Assembly (NCBI GenBank): GCA_030272585.1
Contig: BSYQ01000013.1
Location: 930,001-994,000 of the forward strand
Direction: 5' to 3'
DNA: 64,000 bases
Origin: Bryopsis sp. KO-2023
Taxonomy: Eukaryota > Chlorophyta > Ulvophyceae > Bryopsidales > Bryopsidaceae
Shown here: piece after piece, positions 1-10,161 of the stretch
How the letters are laid out: each line of letters begins with the position of its first letter
Position numbering within the stretch: position 1 is the stretch's first letter
Notes under the pieces: model-generated
What the model saw: the letters and a program-made list of their open reading frames with translations, nothing else
The model's database searches: none
What the model was told of the DNA's origin: nothing
Position numbers and translations under genes: made by a program

Positions 1-368
1 ACAGTGATCAGTAATACATTTCCTAATTGATTGTTTTATATTATTTTTCTTATTTCTCATATCTCCTTTTTTTTTCTGTCTTTGTGGTACCACTGGCCAA
101 ATTATATATCATGGACTGACTATGACTAAACGACAGGAAGCATGGGCGGGTTGGGGTGTAGAGGTTTTATCAATAAATAAAAAATAAGTGGTTTCAGGGC
201 ACTTCAAAAGATTCTTGCTTTTTTTCAGCATTCTATTTCATGGAGGAAGCTGGCTAAATTTGGGTTGCGTTGATATGTTGGTCTGACTTGCTGGGGTGGT
301 GTCATTTTTTTCAGTGTCAGTTCAATGATTTCTTGTTTTTTTTTTTCCTTTTTTTAATGTTTGAGCAG

Positions 369-1252
369 CTATTCTCACAGCCACATCCAGGCTGGCCATT
401 CCTCCACCGCAAAGCAAAAGCGATGGGACGGTCTCGTCATTTTGCTGTACCTTGTTGCTTACACTTCTTCAGTGAGTTTTTTTCCCTCAATTCAACAAAC
501 ACAAGAAAAAAAAACTCACTTTAACTCACACATTTTCTCGGAGCACTGCCTGCTGTCAGCTGAACAAATTCACCGACACCATGACTTCAACATTTTGGGG
601 GTCGAAAAACTCCTTTTTCTCTATTTTACATATGTAATTTCTGCTGGCAGGTTTTGTGCACTCCCTTGGAAGATGAAATTCAACACTTGGCCGGTGAGGT
701 CACCTCTTTCGAGAGTCATGCATTTCATGGAGGGCCATTTTCGGAACTGGGTGTATGGAACGCCATGAGCATCACTCGAATGATTTCGTCTCTTTTGGCA
801 TGGATCATGGTAAGACCCCCACAACGTTTCCTTGCATACACATATATCTATATATTATTATTTAAAAAACCCCGCCAGGTTGGAAGTCTACACCAGACAC
901 AGGCAAATTCTTGCAAGTTAAATATCTGCCTTTTCAATTTCGGGCTCCATTTTTTAAAGACAGAATTCCGGTATTTCCCTGGTGGCCAACTTTCGTATCA
1001 AGATAAAATTTTATATGGTGGAGGTCTCGATTTTTCCTTGTCGCATTCATGTTTCAGGTCAGATTTAACATTCATTTCCAATATTATTTGAAAATGGTTT
1101 TCTAGAATTTGACTGTAATGCAAATACTCACATATCAATATCAATTGCAGGTGTGCTGGGGCAGTCAGTCCAGACGACCAACTGTTGCTATTCAAGACCC
1201 GAACTCCTTCTCTCCGCGAAACAGACTACCATCAGCAGCACAAATGCTGTAG
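369..1252 (+). CDS. 3' end of an unidentified membrane-protein gene (three exons)
   Basis: Three exons with good borders are seen: 369-471 (after GAGCAG, before GTGAGT), 651-809 (after TGGCAG, before GTAAGA) and 1151-1252 (after TTGCAG), ending at TAG. Phases agree throughout (all phase 0 after the first). The translated part has one hydrophobic segment (LVILLYLVAYTSS) just before the first intron, then a hydrophilic stretch containing CTPLEDEIQHLAGEV, a second short hydrophobic run (MISSLLAWIM), and a Ser/Arg-rich tail ending SAAQML. The 5' part must lie upstream of 369 or outside the window. I do not recognise the family. Its 3' end faces that of the 2H gene. Confidence 0.5.
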
Positions 1253-1968
1253 GGAAAATTGCCCAAGATATTCATCGACCTTAAACAAAACCTGAAAAAA
1301 AGAAAGCTATATCCACCATGGTCATTCACGGGGCAGCGATCCATCCTGGAACGAATTCAATCATGCCAGTCACTGTTGAACACCAGATTGTTTCACAGGA
1401 TTTCTAGCTTTTGGGGGTCTGGAGGGGGGGGGGATGTATATCCATACAAATGCGTACTGTACTTTCTCTACACATAGCCTCGAGACGCAAAAAAAATGGC
1501 CCAGATGCTCCTAAAATATAGAGCCTAGGAGCACCAAAATCCCTGAGTTTCGGATTTCCAATTTCCACTTTCGGATTTCCAATTTCCAATTTTCAATTTT
1601 CAATTTCGAATAGGAATTAGGATTTATTCAAACCCGAATTCAAACCACTCATGCGGTCTTTTGACTGAAAACTACAAAAAAAAAGAAAAAGAAAAGAAGG
1701 AAACCACAACAGAATGACCGCAGACACTTGGATTGAAATCAAATAAACAAATTTCTTTAAAAAATACCCCATGGAAACTGTCAGCAACAGAGAAAAACAA
1801 GAGTTTCCCCTTTTTCCATCGATAAAAAATAAATCAGCAATCCCATACAACAACAACTTCTTCTTTTTTGTGTCAGACTGGGGGCGCCCACCACCAACAC
1901 AATCGCAACAGCCCACAACTTATTTGTTTCAAATACAAAGGAAAGGTCGCTTTCTCCCGGAAGGAACC
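1253..1968. other. Convergent intergenic spacer
   Basis: No gene is seen. At about 1550-1607 a degenerate run of GGATTTCCAATTTCCA and TTTCAA units forms a short tandem repeat. Confidence 0.5.
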
Positions 1969-3349
1969 CTACTTTTTTTCGCCACCCCCTTCAAACTTGA
2001 ACACAAACCTTTCCCCATTCACGATGGAAAAAGTGTCTTCATAAACAAACCAGGTCAGACTCGGAACAAAAACCTTCCCAGCCCAGCTGCTGCTCCAATC
2101 CTTGCACAGCTGACAAATCTTGCCTAAGGTCGCCTTATCTAAATCCACTGGATCCAACAAACGAAAAAGACTGCTATGGACGATGCCAGTTTGCCGTGTG
2201 GGTCTGCCAGGGAAAGCCTCGCAAGCAGCTTCCCTCACCTGCTTGATATTGTCCGTACCATCCGTCCAAGTCAACAGCAGAGTCCCAGAATCGGCCATCA
2301 ACGCCCCATGAATGGCGAGTTGGGGAGGATTTGCAGAGTTCACGATTTGCTTCAGGGTTTGCTGTTCTTTGAGCAAGGCGTCAGACTGAGGGGCGGGGCG
2401 TGCGGAGGGGGGGTCGGCTATGTCGCACCCACCGGTTGGATGGGCTGGATCTGGACGGGGGTCTGAGGGGTGGGATGCATGGAAGAGGGTGATGTGGAGC
2501 AGAGCTCGGGGATTTATGAACACCTGACCTAACCACAGCCAAGGTAAATCCTGAAACCTTTGAAAATCCTCTAATCCCCTCCCCTTCCAGTCAAAAATTA
2601 TATATTTCATATGTATGTCCACAGCTGGATGGAACTAGAATTTCGAAACGACAGGGATTTGAACCTGTGCCGATTTATTTCATCAGCACTCGCACCACCT
2701 CCCGTTTTGAACAAAAATTTGTTAAAAATATTGCTAGATATGCACACATAGCACAGAGTGTCACAAAAAAAAAAACAATTCAACACCGGCTGAGTTTTCA
2801 ACACCAGGTGTCCTTAACTACCAATGAACCCTCCAGCTGAACGAGGCATTGGGTTACCTTAGTCCCTGCAGGCAGCAATTCAATCACGGCCCGAGTGAGC
2901 TGCCCGATTGCCAAAGTCAAGGTCTCGAATTCCTCCAGGGGGATGACTAAGAGCCTCACAGAATTGACCGGCAGTTTTTCTGGCAGGTTCACGTATCGAA
3001 GGGGCTCTGGAGTTTCGTCCGGCCCCAGTCCACCGTAGAATTTCCTGATGGCTTCTATGCCAGCAGTGTTGAATCCTTTCTGAGCAAAGGTCGCTTCCAT
3101 TTGGGCATATTGCTCCCGATGCTGGAGAGCTTGCTGTACAGAAATCGTGAGTTTCTCAGAAAGGTAGGGTAAATTGCGAAAATATCTATAGATCTGTGTT
3201 AATTTTTGGTGCTGAGTTTTTGGAGGGAGGTGACTATTGATGCAACATACACTCCCTACACTGGATTTTGTGAAAGTAAAACTTGAATCCGTGTGAAATG
3301 AACAAAAATGGAGTAAGCGAGGTGCACGATGAGTGGGTGGTTTTGCCAA
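1969..3349 (-). CDS. 2H phosphoesterase-like protein (plant-type cyclic phosphodiesterase/RNA ligase-like family)
   Basis: Two exons on the minus strand: 3349-2858 (start uncertain; ATG at 3349 used, ATGs inside the exon possible) and 2523-1969 (after GGTCAG, to the stop). The intron begins GTAACC and the phase is 0. The second exon carries two H-x-[ST] motifs expected of the 2H superfamily: LLHITLFHASHPSDPRPD near its start and GIVHSSLFRLLDP later. ADSGTLLLTWTDGT and ERFVFKFEGG also recall the plant family annotated as RNA ligase/cyclic nucleotide phosphodiesterase-like. The 2H fold typically acts on 2',3'-cyclic phosphates, but the substrate here is unknown. Family recognition is from remembered motifs, not a search. 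The intron contains a tRNA-like sequence. Confidence 0.66.
2646..2707 (-). ncRNA. tRNA-like sequence inside the 2H gene intron
   Basis: A 62-nt stretch has a perfect box-B core (GGTTCAAATCC), a T stem ACAGG/CCTGT with one extra loop base, a six-pair anticodon-like stem GCTGAT/ATCGGC with a seven-base loop, and AAACG/CGTTT at the ends. The D arm is shortened and the base before the anticodon is not T. It is more likely a tRNA pseudogene or SINE head than a working tRNA. Confidence 0.45.
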
Positions 3350-3420
3350 GGGCTGTAATCAAGATTCAAGGCAAGCAGTGCTCAGGAACTTTTAGCTTTT
3401 TATTTCTATTTTTAGGAGAA

Positions 3421-3451
<31 letters not shown>

Positions 3452-4632
3452 GTGTGTGAAAAGCCTTTGGAAGTTTTCCAAAGGAGTGTGTTTCTTTGAA
3501 AATTGTCGTTCATGATTTCCATGCCGTAGTATTCGTGCAACGGTGCAAGTTTGTACCTACGGCTTTTATGAGTACAACCGACGTCAAGAGAAAAGCTTCG
3601 AGCAAGGTTCCTGGGTTGGGAGAAAAATTCGACGCACCATGGTCGTTCGCTTAGTCTCCGCTCCGCTAGGATGCACCTTTCCTTTTGAGAAGCCACACAC
3701 CACCGCCTCGAAATGGTCCGTTCCCCCTGGTGCTGGAGTTTGCTTTTGGGATGAACGTCAGCGGATTTGTTCGTGTTCACTTGGTGTATTCCCAATTCGC
3801 CGCGTACCAATTCGCCGCGTACCATTTCGCCCAAGTTTGATGATAGGTATGTCTCACCCAACTTTTGCCGAATCAGGAGAATCGGCTCAAAGAGGCAAGT
3901 CTACAAGCATCATTTTGGAAAAGGTGCTCCCATCATTATGCCCACCAAGACTATGGAGCCCTTTTATCCAAAATATAACTGGGTTACGGTTATTTGAGCC
4001 TGAAATCTGATACATCAATGTGAGAACAAAGAAAGCATGTCAACACTCTTGATTCAACTCTGGGACTTCCGCCTCCCTTCATTCATCTTCCATCAGTTCA
4101 TTCAATACATGCAGTTCAATTCCTTTTTTGATGCACACCGGTTGCAGACATTCTCATGGCCTGGTCTTTGGCACCAGCACACTTTCAACCATCTGCCTCG
4201 GCTCTGCATTGATTACGCACGTCCAGATCAGAAATTTCCCAAATGATTTTTCTTAGAATCTCACGCTTCTCTTCTTTACTGCTCCCGCTCCAGAAAAACA
4301 ACTCCAGAAGAATTTTTGCGACTTTGCCGCGTGGGCAGCCTCCCAAAGACCACAACAGAGTCTACCAATTGAAAAAACACCAATTGAATTGAATTGAATT
4401 AATTGATTCATGATGGGACAATGAAAGCGAGCGTTCGGCGGCTCATATTAAGTGTCGATTGCGCGGAATCCGACTTCTCTTCATTTTCTTTTGATAGGGG
4501 CTAGACAGTTGTATGTACCTGGGATTTATATTTGTGAATAAAAACGGACATGTGTAATGAACTTCTCTTGCACTCGTTTGGAGTTATTTTGTATCGAGTT
4601 CATTCTTTCAGCGAACAAACCGAGCGAAAACA
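3350..4632. other. Spacer between the 2H gene and element C
   Basis: It contains a (TA)n run at 3420-3445, two to three copies of ATTCGCCGCGTACCA at about 3791-3831, and an exon-like plus-strand stretch at 3881-3997 (after AATCAG, ending in TGA) reading ...GKGAPIIMPTKTMEPFYPKY. I see no partner exons, so no gene is called. The last 250 bases before 4633, with AATAAA at about 4539, may hold leader or LTR sequence of element C, but no matching repeat occurs after 15738. Confidence 0.4.
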
Positions 4633-4835
4633 ATGGAGAGAGGCGACGATAATCACCAGGGATCCCTCTCCGGCCTATTCGCGTGTTGGGGACAAGAATC
4701 GGTGGATCCTGGAGTGAGCAACAAGGCCCGTGTATCGACGAAGAAACCAAGCGGGAAGCAGCGGCCAATCCTCGGCAGAATTCAAGCGCAGCCCACCGCG
4801 CCGGCACCCCCGTCACCTGGCCCAGCACCAGTCAT

Positions 4836-5860
4836 CATACTATGGATCCGATCACGATCTAATCGGTCGTGGATTGATCGGTCCGACCGATTAAATCGTG
4901 ATCGGGTTTTTCCGATCAGATCGATCGCCGATCAAATCGGTTTGGCCGATCATCGATGGAGATCGGCCGATCACCAATCTGATCGGCTGACCGATTTAAT
5001 CGGCCAACTTTGATCGGCCGATCACGATCAAACCGATCAACGTCAGCCGATCAAGTGCCGACAGGTCGCGGCGCTTGATCGGGATCGGGATCGGGATCGG
5101 AGATGCCGATTAGATCGGATCATGATCGGTCAATTGATCGGTCCATCACAAATGCCGAGAAATCACCACCCGCAGGTGTTTCTGGGGTGCAGGGATTCGA
5201 ACCTGGGACCTAACAGACTAGAGACAGACGCATTAACGCTTGGACCACTCGGAGCCACGGTCATTAGGTCATCCGTGTCATTATATACCTCAGTTTGTCG
5301 GACTGACAGATCACGTATATAATGACACGGATGACCTACAAACCGTGGCTCCGAGTGGTCCAAGCGTTAGTGAGTATGCTTCTAATCCGTTAGGTACCCA
5401 GTTCGAATCCTTCTACCTCAGAAACACCTGCGGGTGGTGACTTGTCGGCATTTTCGCGAGACCGATCAATTCATCGATCAAATGATCAATACCGATCATG
5501 ATCGGATGCAGGTCCGATCACGATCGGCCGATCACGATCACACCGATCAAGGTCAGCCGATGAAGTGCCGACAGGTCGCGGCGCTTGATCGTGATCGGGA
5601 TCGTGATCGGAACAACCGATCAGATCGGTGATCGGCGAACCGATCACGATCACGATCAACATGTGATCGGACGATCAAGAGCACGATCAACATTTGATCG
5701 GCCGATCACGATCACGATCACCGATCAGCCAAAAATGAAAAAAAAAAAAAAAAAAACCGATCATTGCTAAAATCGGTTCTAGGACGCAGTTATGATGTCG
5801 GATTACTGCTGTGACCTAATATTACCTTAGTTTTGGAAGATCGATCAGATCCATAGTATG
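4836..5860. mobile_element. Element c: 1,025-bp hAT-like MITE inserted in the terminal repeat of b
   Basis: Terminal inverted repeats are CATACTATGGATC at the left and its complement at the right end (5848-5860). The flanking duplication is CCAGTCAT at 4828-4835 and 5861-5868. Arms are dense in CGATCACGATC and CGATCGGCCGATC units; the core is a palindrome holding two tRNA-like sequences. It lies seven bases inside b, so it is younger than b. It has no coding capacity. Confidence 0.85.
5152..5455. repeat. Palindromic core of element c with two mirrored tRNA-like modules
   Basis: The two arms share ATGCCGA, then CACCACCCGCAGGTG, and then GGCTCCGAGTGGTCCAAGCG read toward the outside. Each arm has a perfect box A (TGGTCCAAGCG: minus 5237-5247, plus 5356-5366) and a box B (minus GGTTCGAATCC 5193-5203; plus AGTTCGAATCC 5400-5410). 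D-arm wording resembles class II tRNAs (Ser/Leu), and the plus copy has TTCTAATCC in the anticodon position. The inner parts diverge between arms. Both modules point outward from the centre at about 5300. Confidence 0.7.
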
Positions 5861-6648
5861 CCAGTCATGGGCTGCACAGGACAGACCCCTGTCCTGTGCG
5901 CCGCACAGGACAGGGTTCTGTGCGGGTTCTGTGCACCCTGTGCTGTCCTGTGCGGCGAAAATCCACAGGACAGACCCACGTCTGTCCTGTGCTGTACAAT
6001 GACTGTGTAACCCCGGACTTCGACCCCCTGTACAACCTGTGCGCACACGTGAGACTGTGTACAGCACAGTGCGCAGTTTGTGCAGCACAAACTGCGTACT
6101 GTGCTGCACAGACCACGTGTACTGTGTGCTGCACAGACCAAGTACTGTACTGCACAGACTGCGCACTGTGCAGCACAGTACTTGATCTGTGCAACACAGA
6201 CCTTGATCTGACCAATCTTACGCCTGTTTTAGACAGGTCGGTGTGACTTAATTAAGCGCACATAAGCGTGCTAATCGAGTATCAACCAATTGGGAAGATA
6301 CTTACTTAATTAAAGAACTAAGTGATATTATTATATCCATTATCAATGCATGAATGACGTGAGCCAAGCTCACCAGCCTCGAAATAGGGCTGTCGGTCGA
6401 CAGTAGGATTCGAACTCAGGTTGGCTAAGTCCGAGTCCTACGCACCAAACCAATGGCGGACCCCACCACAGGGACGCTCTAGTGGGGGCTGTTACCCTTA
6501 AGTACCTAGTTTTCGTAATTAAAAAAAATGGGTACTTAAAGGTAACGGCCCCCACTTGAGCGTCCCTGTGGTGGGGTCCGCCATTGGTTTGGTGTGTAGG
6601 ACTCGGACTTAGCCAACCCGAGTTCGAATCCTACTGTCGACCGACAGC

Positions 6649-7114
6649 CAGAGATAGGACTTGGGCCAAAATTCTGGTCCGGCTACGGTCCGGTCCGGTT
6701 ACGGTCGAGTTACGGTTCCGTATTACGGCCGTAACTCCGTACCGTAACCGGAGTAATATGTTGTTTTTACGGTACGGAACAGGTACGGTATAGCTACGGT
6801 AGCCCCTAAATCATCGTGAAGTAGTGTGGTTCAGTGCTAAAGCGTTAGGCTGTAGTTTGTAAGGTCGTGGGTTCGAATCCCCCTGGGTTCCTTTGGGTTC
6901 TCGGGACCCTGCGGGGGTTACTATTTACGGTTTACGGTTGGTACGGTGGTTACGGTCGGTACGGTCCGGTACCGGAGCAGTACGGAGTGGTACGGTGGTC
7001 CGGTTCCGAGCACGAAAACCACTCCGGTCCGGACCGTAACTACCGTAACCGTAAGTGACCGGAGTGGGGTTACGGTACGGTTTACGGTACCGTAACCGGA
7101 AAGTCCTATCTCTG
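6649..7114. mobile_element. Element e: 466-bp hAT-like MITE inserted in palindrome d
   Basis: Terminal inverted repeats are 14 bp, CAGAGATAGGACTT and its exact complement. The target duplication CCGACAGC is at 6641-6648 and 7115-7122. Arms are rich in CGGTACGG, GGTCCGG and GTAACCGG units and a tRNA-like module lies in the middle. Its CAGAG start matches the first five bases of the hAT at 9344. Its insertion broke the symmetry of d, so it came later. Confidence 0.85.
6820..6892 (+). ncRNA. tRNA-like module in the core of element e
   Basis: An A-box-like TGGTTCAGTGC at 6827-6837 and a perfect box B GGTTCGAATCC at 6870-6880 lie at tRNA spacing. A T arm forms around the box B (GTGGG/CCCCC, one mismatch). 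No acceptor stem closes, so it is a tRNA-derived promoter relic or SINE head, not a tRNA gene. Confidence 0.5.
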
Positions 7115-9354
7115 CCGACAGCCCTATTTCGAGGCTGGTGAGCTTGGCTCACGTCATTCATGCATTGATAATGGATATAATAATATCACTTAGTTCTTTA
7201 ATTAAGTAAGTATCTTCCCAATTGGTTGATACTCGATTAGCACGCTTATGTGCACCTAGGCGTACTAGGTGTAAGACCGTAGTCTGTGCAGCACAGACTG
7301 CGGACTGTGCAGTACAGTACTTCATCTGTGCTGCACAGTCCAGACAGACTCTGCACAGACGTATGGTCCCGAGCGCCTGTGCGCACCTGTTCTGTCCTGT
7401 GCGCTGCACAGACAATAATCGCCCTGTGCTGCACAGGTCGAACCCTGTGCACAGAACAGACAGTCTGTTCTGTCCTGTCCTGTGCACAGGGGTCTCGGCC
7501 CATGTCTGCCCAGCACCCGAAGTTTCCATCCCTGCATGGAGTCCATCGGATTGGTTGCGGCACGTGGCCAATGGCAAATTGCAGCCCTAAGAGCCCCTCA
7601 AAAAACTGAAGGTTACTCCCGCGGATTCGGTCGCCGCGGGAGAGCATTTTCCGTTCATCCAAGCTACTGATGCTTTGGAGAACGATTGTATTCCTGACCG
7701 GGATGCTAATAAAGTTTGTTTTCGACTGGGACGCAGTATTGTACTGGGGCCACACCAAGTGGTACAAATTCAGTGGCCTTACAAGTTGATGGGTACATGG
7801 TCGGCTGGTTTCTACGATTGTCTTCATCACAAGGATGTGCGAGTTTTTGCCAAATTGCGTCGTTCTGGCCAGTTATTTTGTGTGGTTCAAAATTTATCGG
7901 GCCAACCTATTCAGTTGACACGGCGAGCACGATGTTTATGGACTCCCTCCCTGGCGACCACGCTACGTACGTTGGAGGGAAATGATCGACTGCTTCCACT
8001 CATGGCAGTACATCCTATATGTGCTCGGGGACTGCAGACTGGACTAACGCTGGCTTCTCTGGTGACTTTGTTTCCTCGAGTTTTTGATTTATCTCCGGCG
8101 TCGATGACGATCACGCCTGCAATGGAAAAAATGACTGTGGGGATGCAAGATGTTACCTGGACGACTCGACCGGATTTTTCTAGCAGGGCGCGTTTTCAAG
8201 CTATCAATTCGCTGGCGGTTACCAAGGTGACTGAGTTCATTCAAACACTGTTGGACCAGGACATAATTCGTTCTATGCACGTCGCAGCCAAAGGGTTTTT
8301 TTCCCAGGCAATTTTTTTGGTCAAGAAATCGGGGGCTGTGCGCTTGGTGGTTGATTTTCGCCGCATTAATACGTTGGCACGGACTTGGTTATCCGCCATG
8401 CCTAGCGTTCATCACCTCCTTCGTTGTTTGCGACCAGAATGGAACGTTTTTTCTGTTCTGGATTTGTCGAACGGCTATTTCAATGTTCCTATTTCTAAGG
8501 AACTTAGTCGGGTGTTTTGTTTTGAGTTCAATGGCCGCCGTTTTTGTTTTAATCGTTTGCCACAGGGCTGGAATAGTTCGGCATGCCTTTTCCAGTCGAT
8601 TCTTTCTCGCATTTTAGCTGACCTCCCAGTGTTAGTTTATCTTGATGATATCTTGATTGGGGCATCGTCGTTTGCTGAACACGATCGCATTTGTTTGGAA
8701 GTCCTTCGTCGTCTTTCGATTTATGGGTTCCATCTGAATAGCCAAAAGATTCAGTTTCGTCGTTCGTCGGTTGAGTTTTTAGGTTTTCGCATTTCAGCTG
8801 GGTCTTACGATGCTTCTCCTTTTATCAAGAAAGTCCAGGCTACTTTACCTACCATTACGGGGCGTCGTGATTTGCAAAAGGTTCTTGGTATGTTAAATGT
8901 GCTGCGCCCTTTTTTGCCTGATTTGGCTCGGCGGGTGGCTCCTTTGCATTGTTTTTTGACGGGTTCGCGGGTCGATTGGGGTGCTGTTCAAGTTCGTGCT
9001 CATCAGATTTGGTCGGCTGCTTTGGGGGCTGTTTTTTCTCTTTCAATGTGTCCTGATGGGCCCATATCTTCTTCTTTCGTACTTTACTGCGATTGGAGTG
9101 GTCAGGGGCAGGGTTTCATTCTTTTTCACAACGATCGCCCTATCTGGATGGGCTCACGGACTTGCCCTGTATGGACGTCCAAGGTTTCTAGTTTTTTAGG
9201 GGAACTTTCGACGATTTGCTGGGCTTTACGGGAAGTGCAGTGGTTAGTATGGGGTAGTACCGTGGTTGTGAAAACCGATTCGTTTGCCAGTTATAACAAA
9301 TTGGTTCACAGTGAGTTTTGGCATAAAGAAGGTGATCTTAGAGCAGAGCTGGGC

Positions 9355-9665
9355 AGTAACCCGTTTGTAACGCACCGTACCGTAACGGACAGGGTCGGTA
9401 CAGCAACGTGTTCGGTCGGTGCACGCACCGACCGGACGTTACAACACGTTGCACACGTTACAACAACGACCCAGTCGGTACAACAACGTCCAAGTCCGGT
9501 ACAACAACGATCCGACGTTACTGTAACGCCAAAGCGTTGTTGTAACGCAGTACGTTATCAGTAACGTCTACGCCGGCTCCTATAACGTCTGTACCGAGAG
9601 AAGACGTTACAACAACGATCGATCGCGTTACGCGCACCGATCGTTGGTCGGTGTTGTACCGATCC
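9355..9665. repeat. Left subterminal motif array of the hAT
   Basis: The region holds many copies in both orientations of a 12-13-base unit close to CGTTACAACAACG, with variants CGGTACAGCAACG and CGTTACTGTAACG. Such subterminal repeats are normally transposase-binding sites in hAT elements. Confidence 0.75.
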
Positions 9666-9845
9666 TGATTTCCTTTTCACTCTACCTTGCCATGAGTGTG
9701 GCTAACTGATTGGGTGTTCTTTCTTGAACTTTCCCAGTCCAAAACCCATTCAGCAGGGGATCCCCCTGGGGGCTTATATTGAAGTTAAGAGTGCAACATG
9801 GCAAACGTACACAATCATATCATGATAACAAAGCAGTTGATAAAA

Positions 9846-10123
9846 AAAACCCAGTTCACAAATAAAACCCAGCTCGCAAATAAAACCCAGTCAAGCAAAT
9901 AAAACCCAGTTCACAAATAAAACCCAGTCAAGCAAATAAAACCCAGTCAAGCAAATAAAACCCAGTCAAGCAAATAAAACCCAGTTCACTAATAAAACCC
10001 AGTCAAGCAAATAAAACCCAGTTCACTAATAAAACCCAGGCAAGCAAATAAAACCCAGTTCACAAATAAAACCCAGTTCACAAATAAAACCCAGCTCGCA
10101 AATAAAACCCAGTCAAGCAAAAG
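9846..10123 (+). repeat. 18-19-bp minisatellite, each unit containing AATAAA
   Basis: About 14 tandem units of AAATAAAACCCAG followed by TTCAC, TCAAGC or CTCGC. It lies just past the hAT transposase stop codon. On the plus strand each unit contains the polyadenylation hexamer AATAAA; on the transposase strand the unit is T-rich. Spacers differ, so it is not a CRISPR array: the 'spacers' are only five to six bases. Confidence 0.9.
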
Positions 10124-10161
10124 AAACACAATCCACCCCCTCTCTGCCCCCAAAAAAAACA

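Larger units (their letters stand above)
6257..7255. repeat. Palindrome d: core of element b, arms about 250 bp
   Basis: Left arm 6257-6507 and right arm 6528-7255 (minus the e insertion) are near-perfect inverted copies around an A-rich centre. Each arm has a tRNA-like module with the box-B core GAGTTCGAATCC or a one-base variant (minus about 6408-6420; plus about 6619-6630). An A-box-like TGGTTTGGTG is weaker. CTTACxCCT at 6217 and its complement ending at 7275 may mark the true ends of d. No 8-bp duplication was found for d, so it may be an original part of b. Confidence 0.7.
4829..7508. mobile_element. Element b: hAT-like non-autonomous DNA transposon
   Basis: Termini are CAGTCATGGGC on the left (split at 4829-4835 and continued from 5869 because c inserted there) and the complement of CAGACATGGGC on the right (ends 7508). 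The flanking 8-bp duplication is CCCAGCAC at 4821-4828 and 7509-7516. The 8-bp size and CA..TG ends suggest the hAT superfamily. Arms at 5869-6216 and about 7276-7500 are packed with CTGTGCAGCACAG and CCTGTGCACAG units; the core is palindrome d. No transposase is encoded. Long open frames across the repeats are by-products of the repeat period. A 444-bp relative lies at 18299-18742. Confidence 0.85.
4633..7590 (+). pseudogene. Element C short first ORF, split by element b
   Basis: ATG at 4633 opens a frame running to 4828, where element b is inserted. After b and one CCCAGCAC copy are removed, the frame continues at 7517 and stops at TAA 7588-7590, giving 89 residues. The product is rich in Pro, Lys and Ser, with no zinc knuckle and no aspartic protease motif, so it is much smaller than a normal gag. 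Pol begins directly after the TAA in the same frame. The TAA is either a nonsense mutation in one long polyprotein or a readthrough stop. Neither can be decided from one copy. Confidence 0.55.

Noticed and set aside
4250-4632. LTR of element C
   Set aside because: No matching copy is found after 15738, and no clear primer-binding site follows.
4633-4828. Independent host gene at 4633
   Set aside because: The frame continues after element b directly into the retroelement region, in the same frame as pol.
5152-5455. Functional tRNA genes for Ser/Leu or Arg
   Set aside because: Boxes A and B are good but acceptor and anticodon stems do not close properly; described as tRNA-like only.
7158-7830. 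Overlapping long open frames (up to 194 codons) with Cys/Thr/His repeats
   Set aside because: They follow the CTGTGCAGCACAG repeat period of element b in several frames and on both strands, and have no start context or splice borders.
9846-10123. CRISPR-like array
   Set aside because: Spacers are five to six bases and not unique, and the window is eukaryotic; it is a minisatellite.
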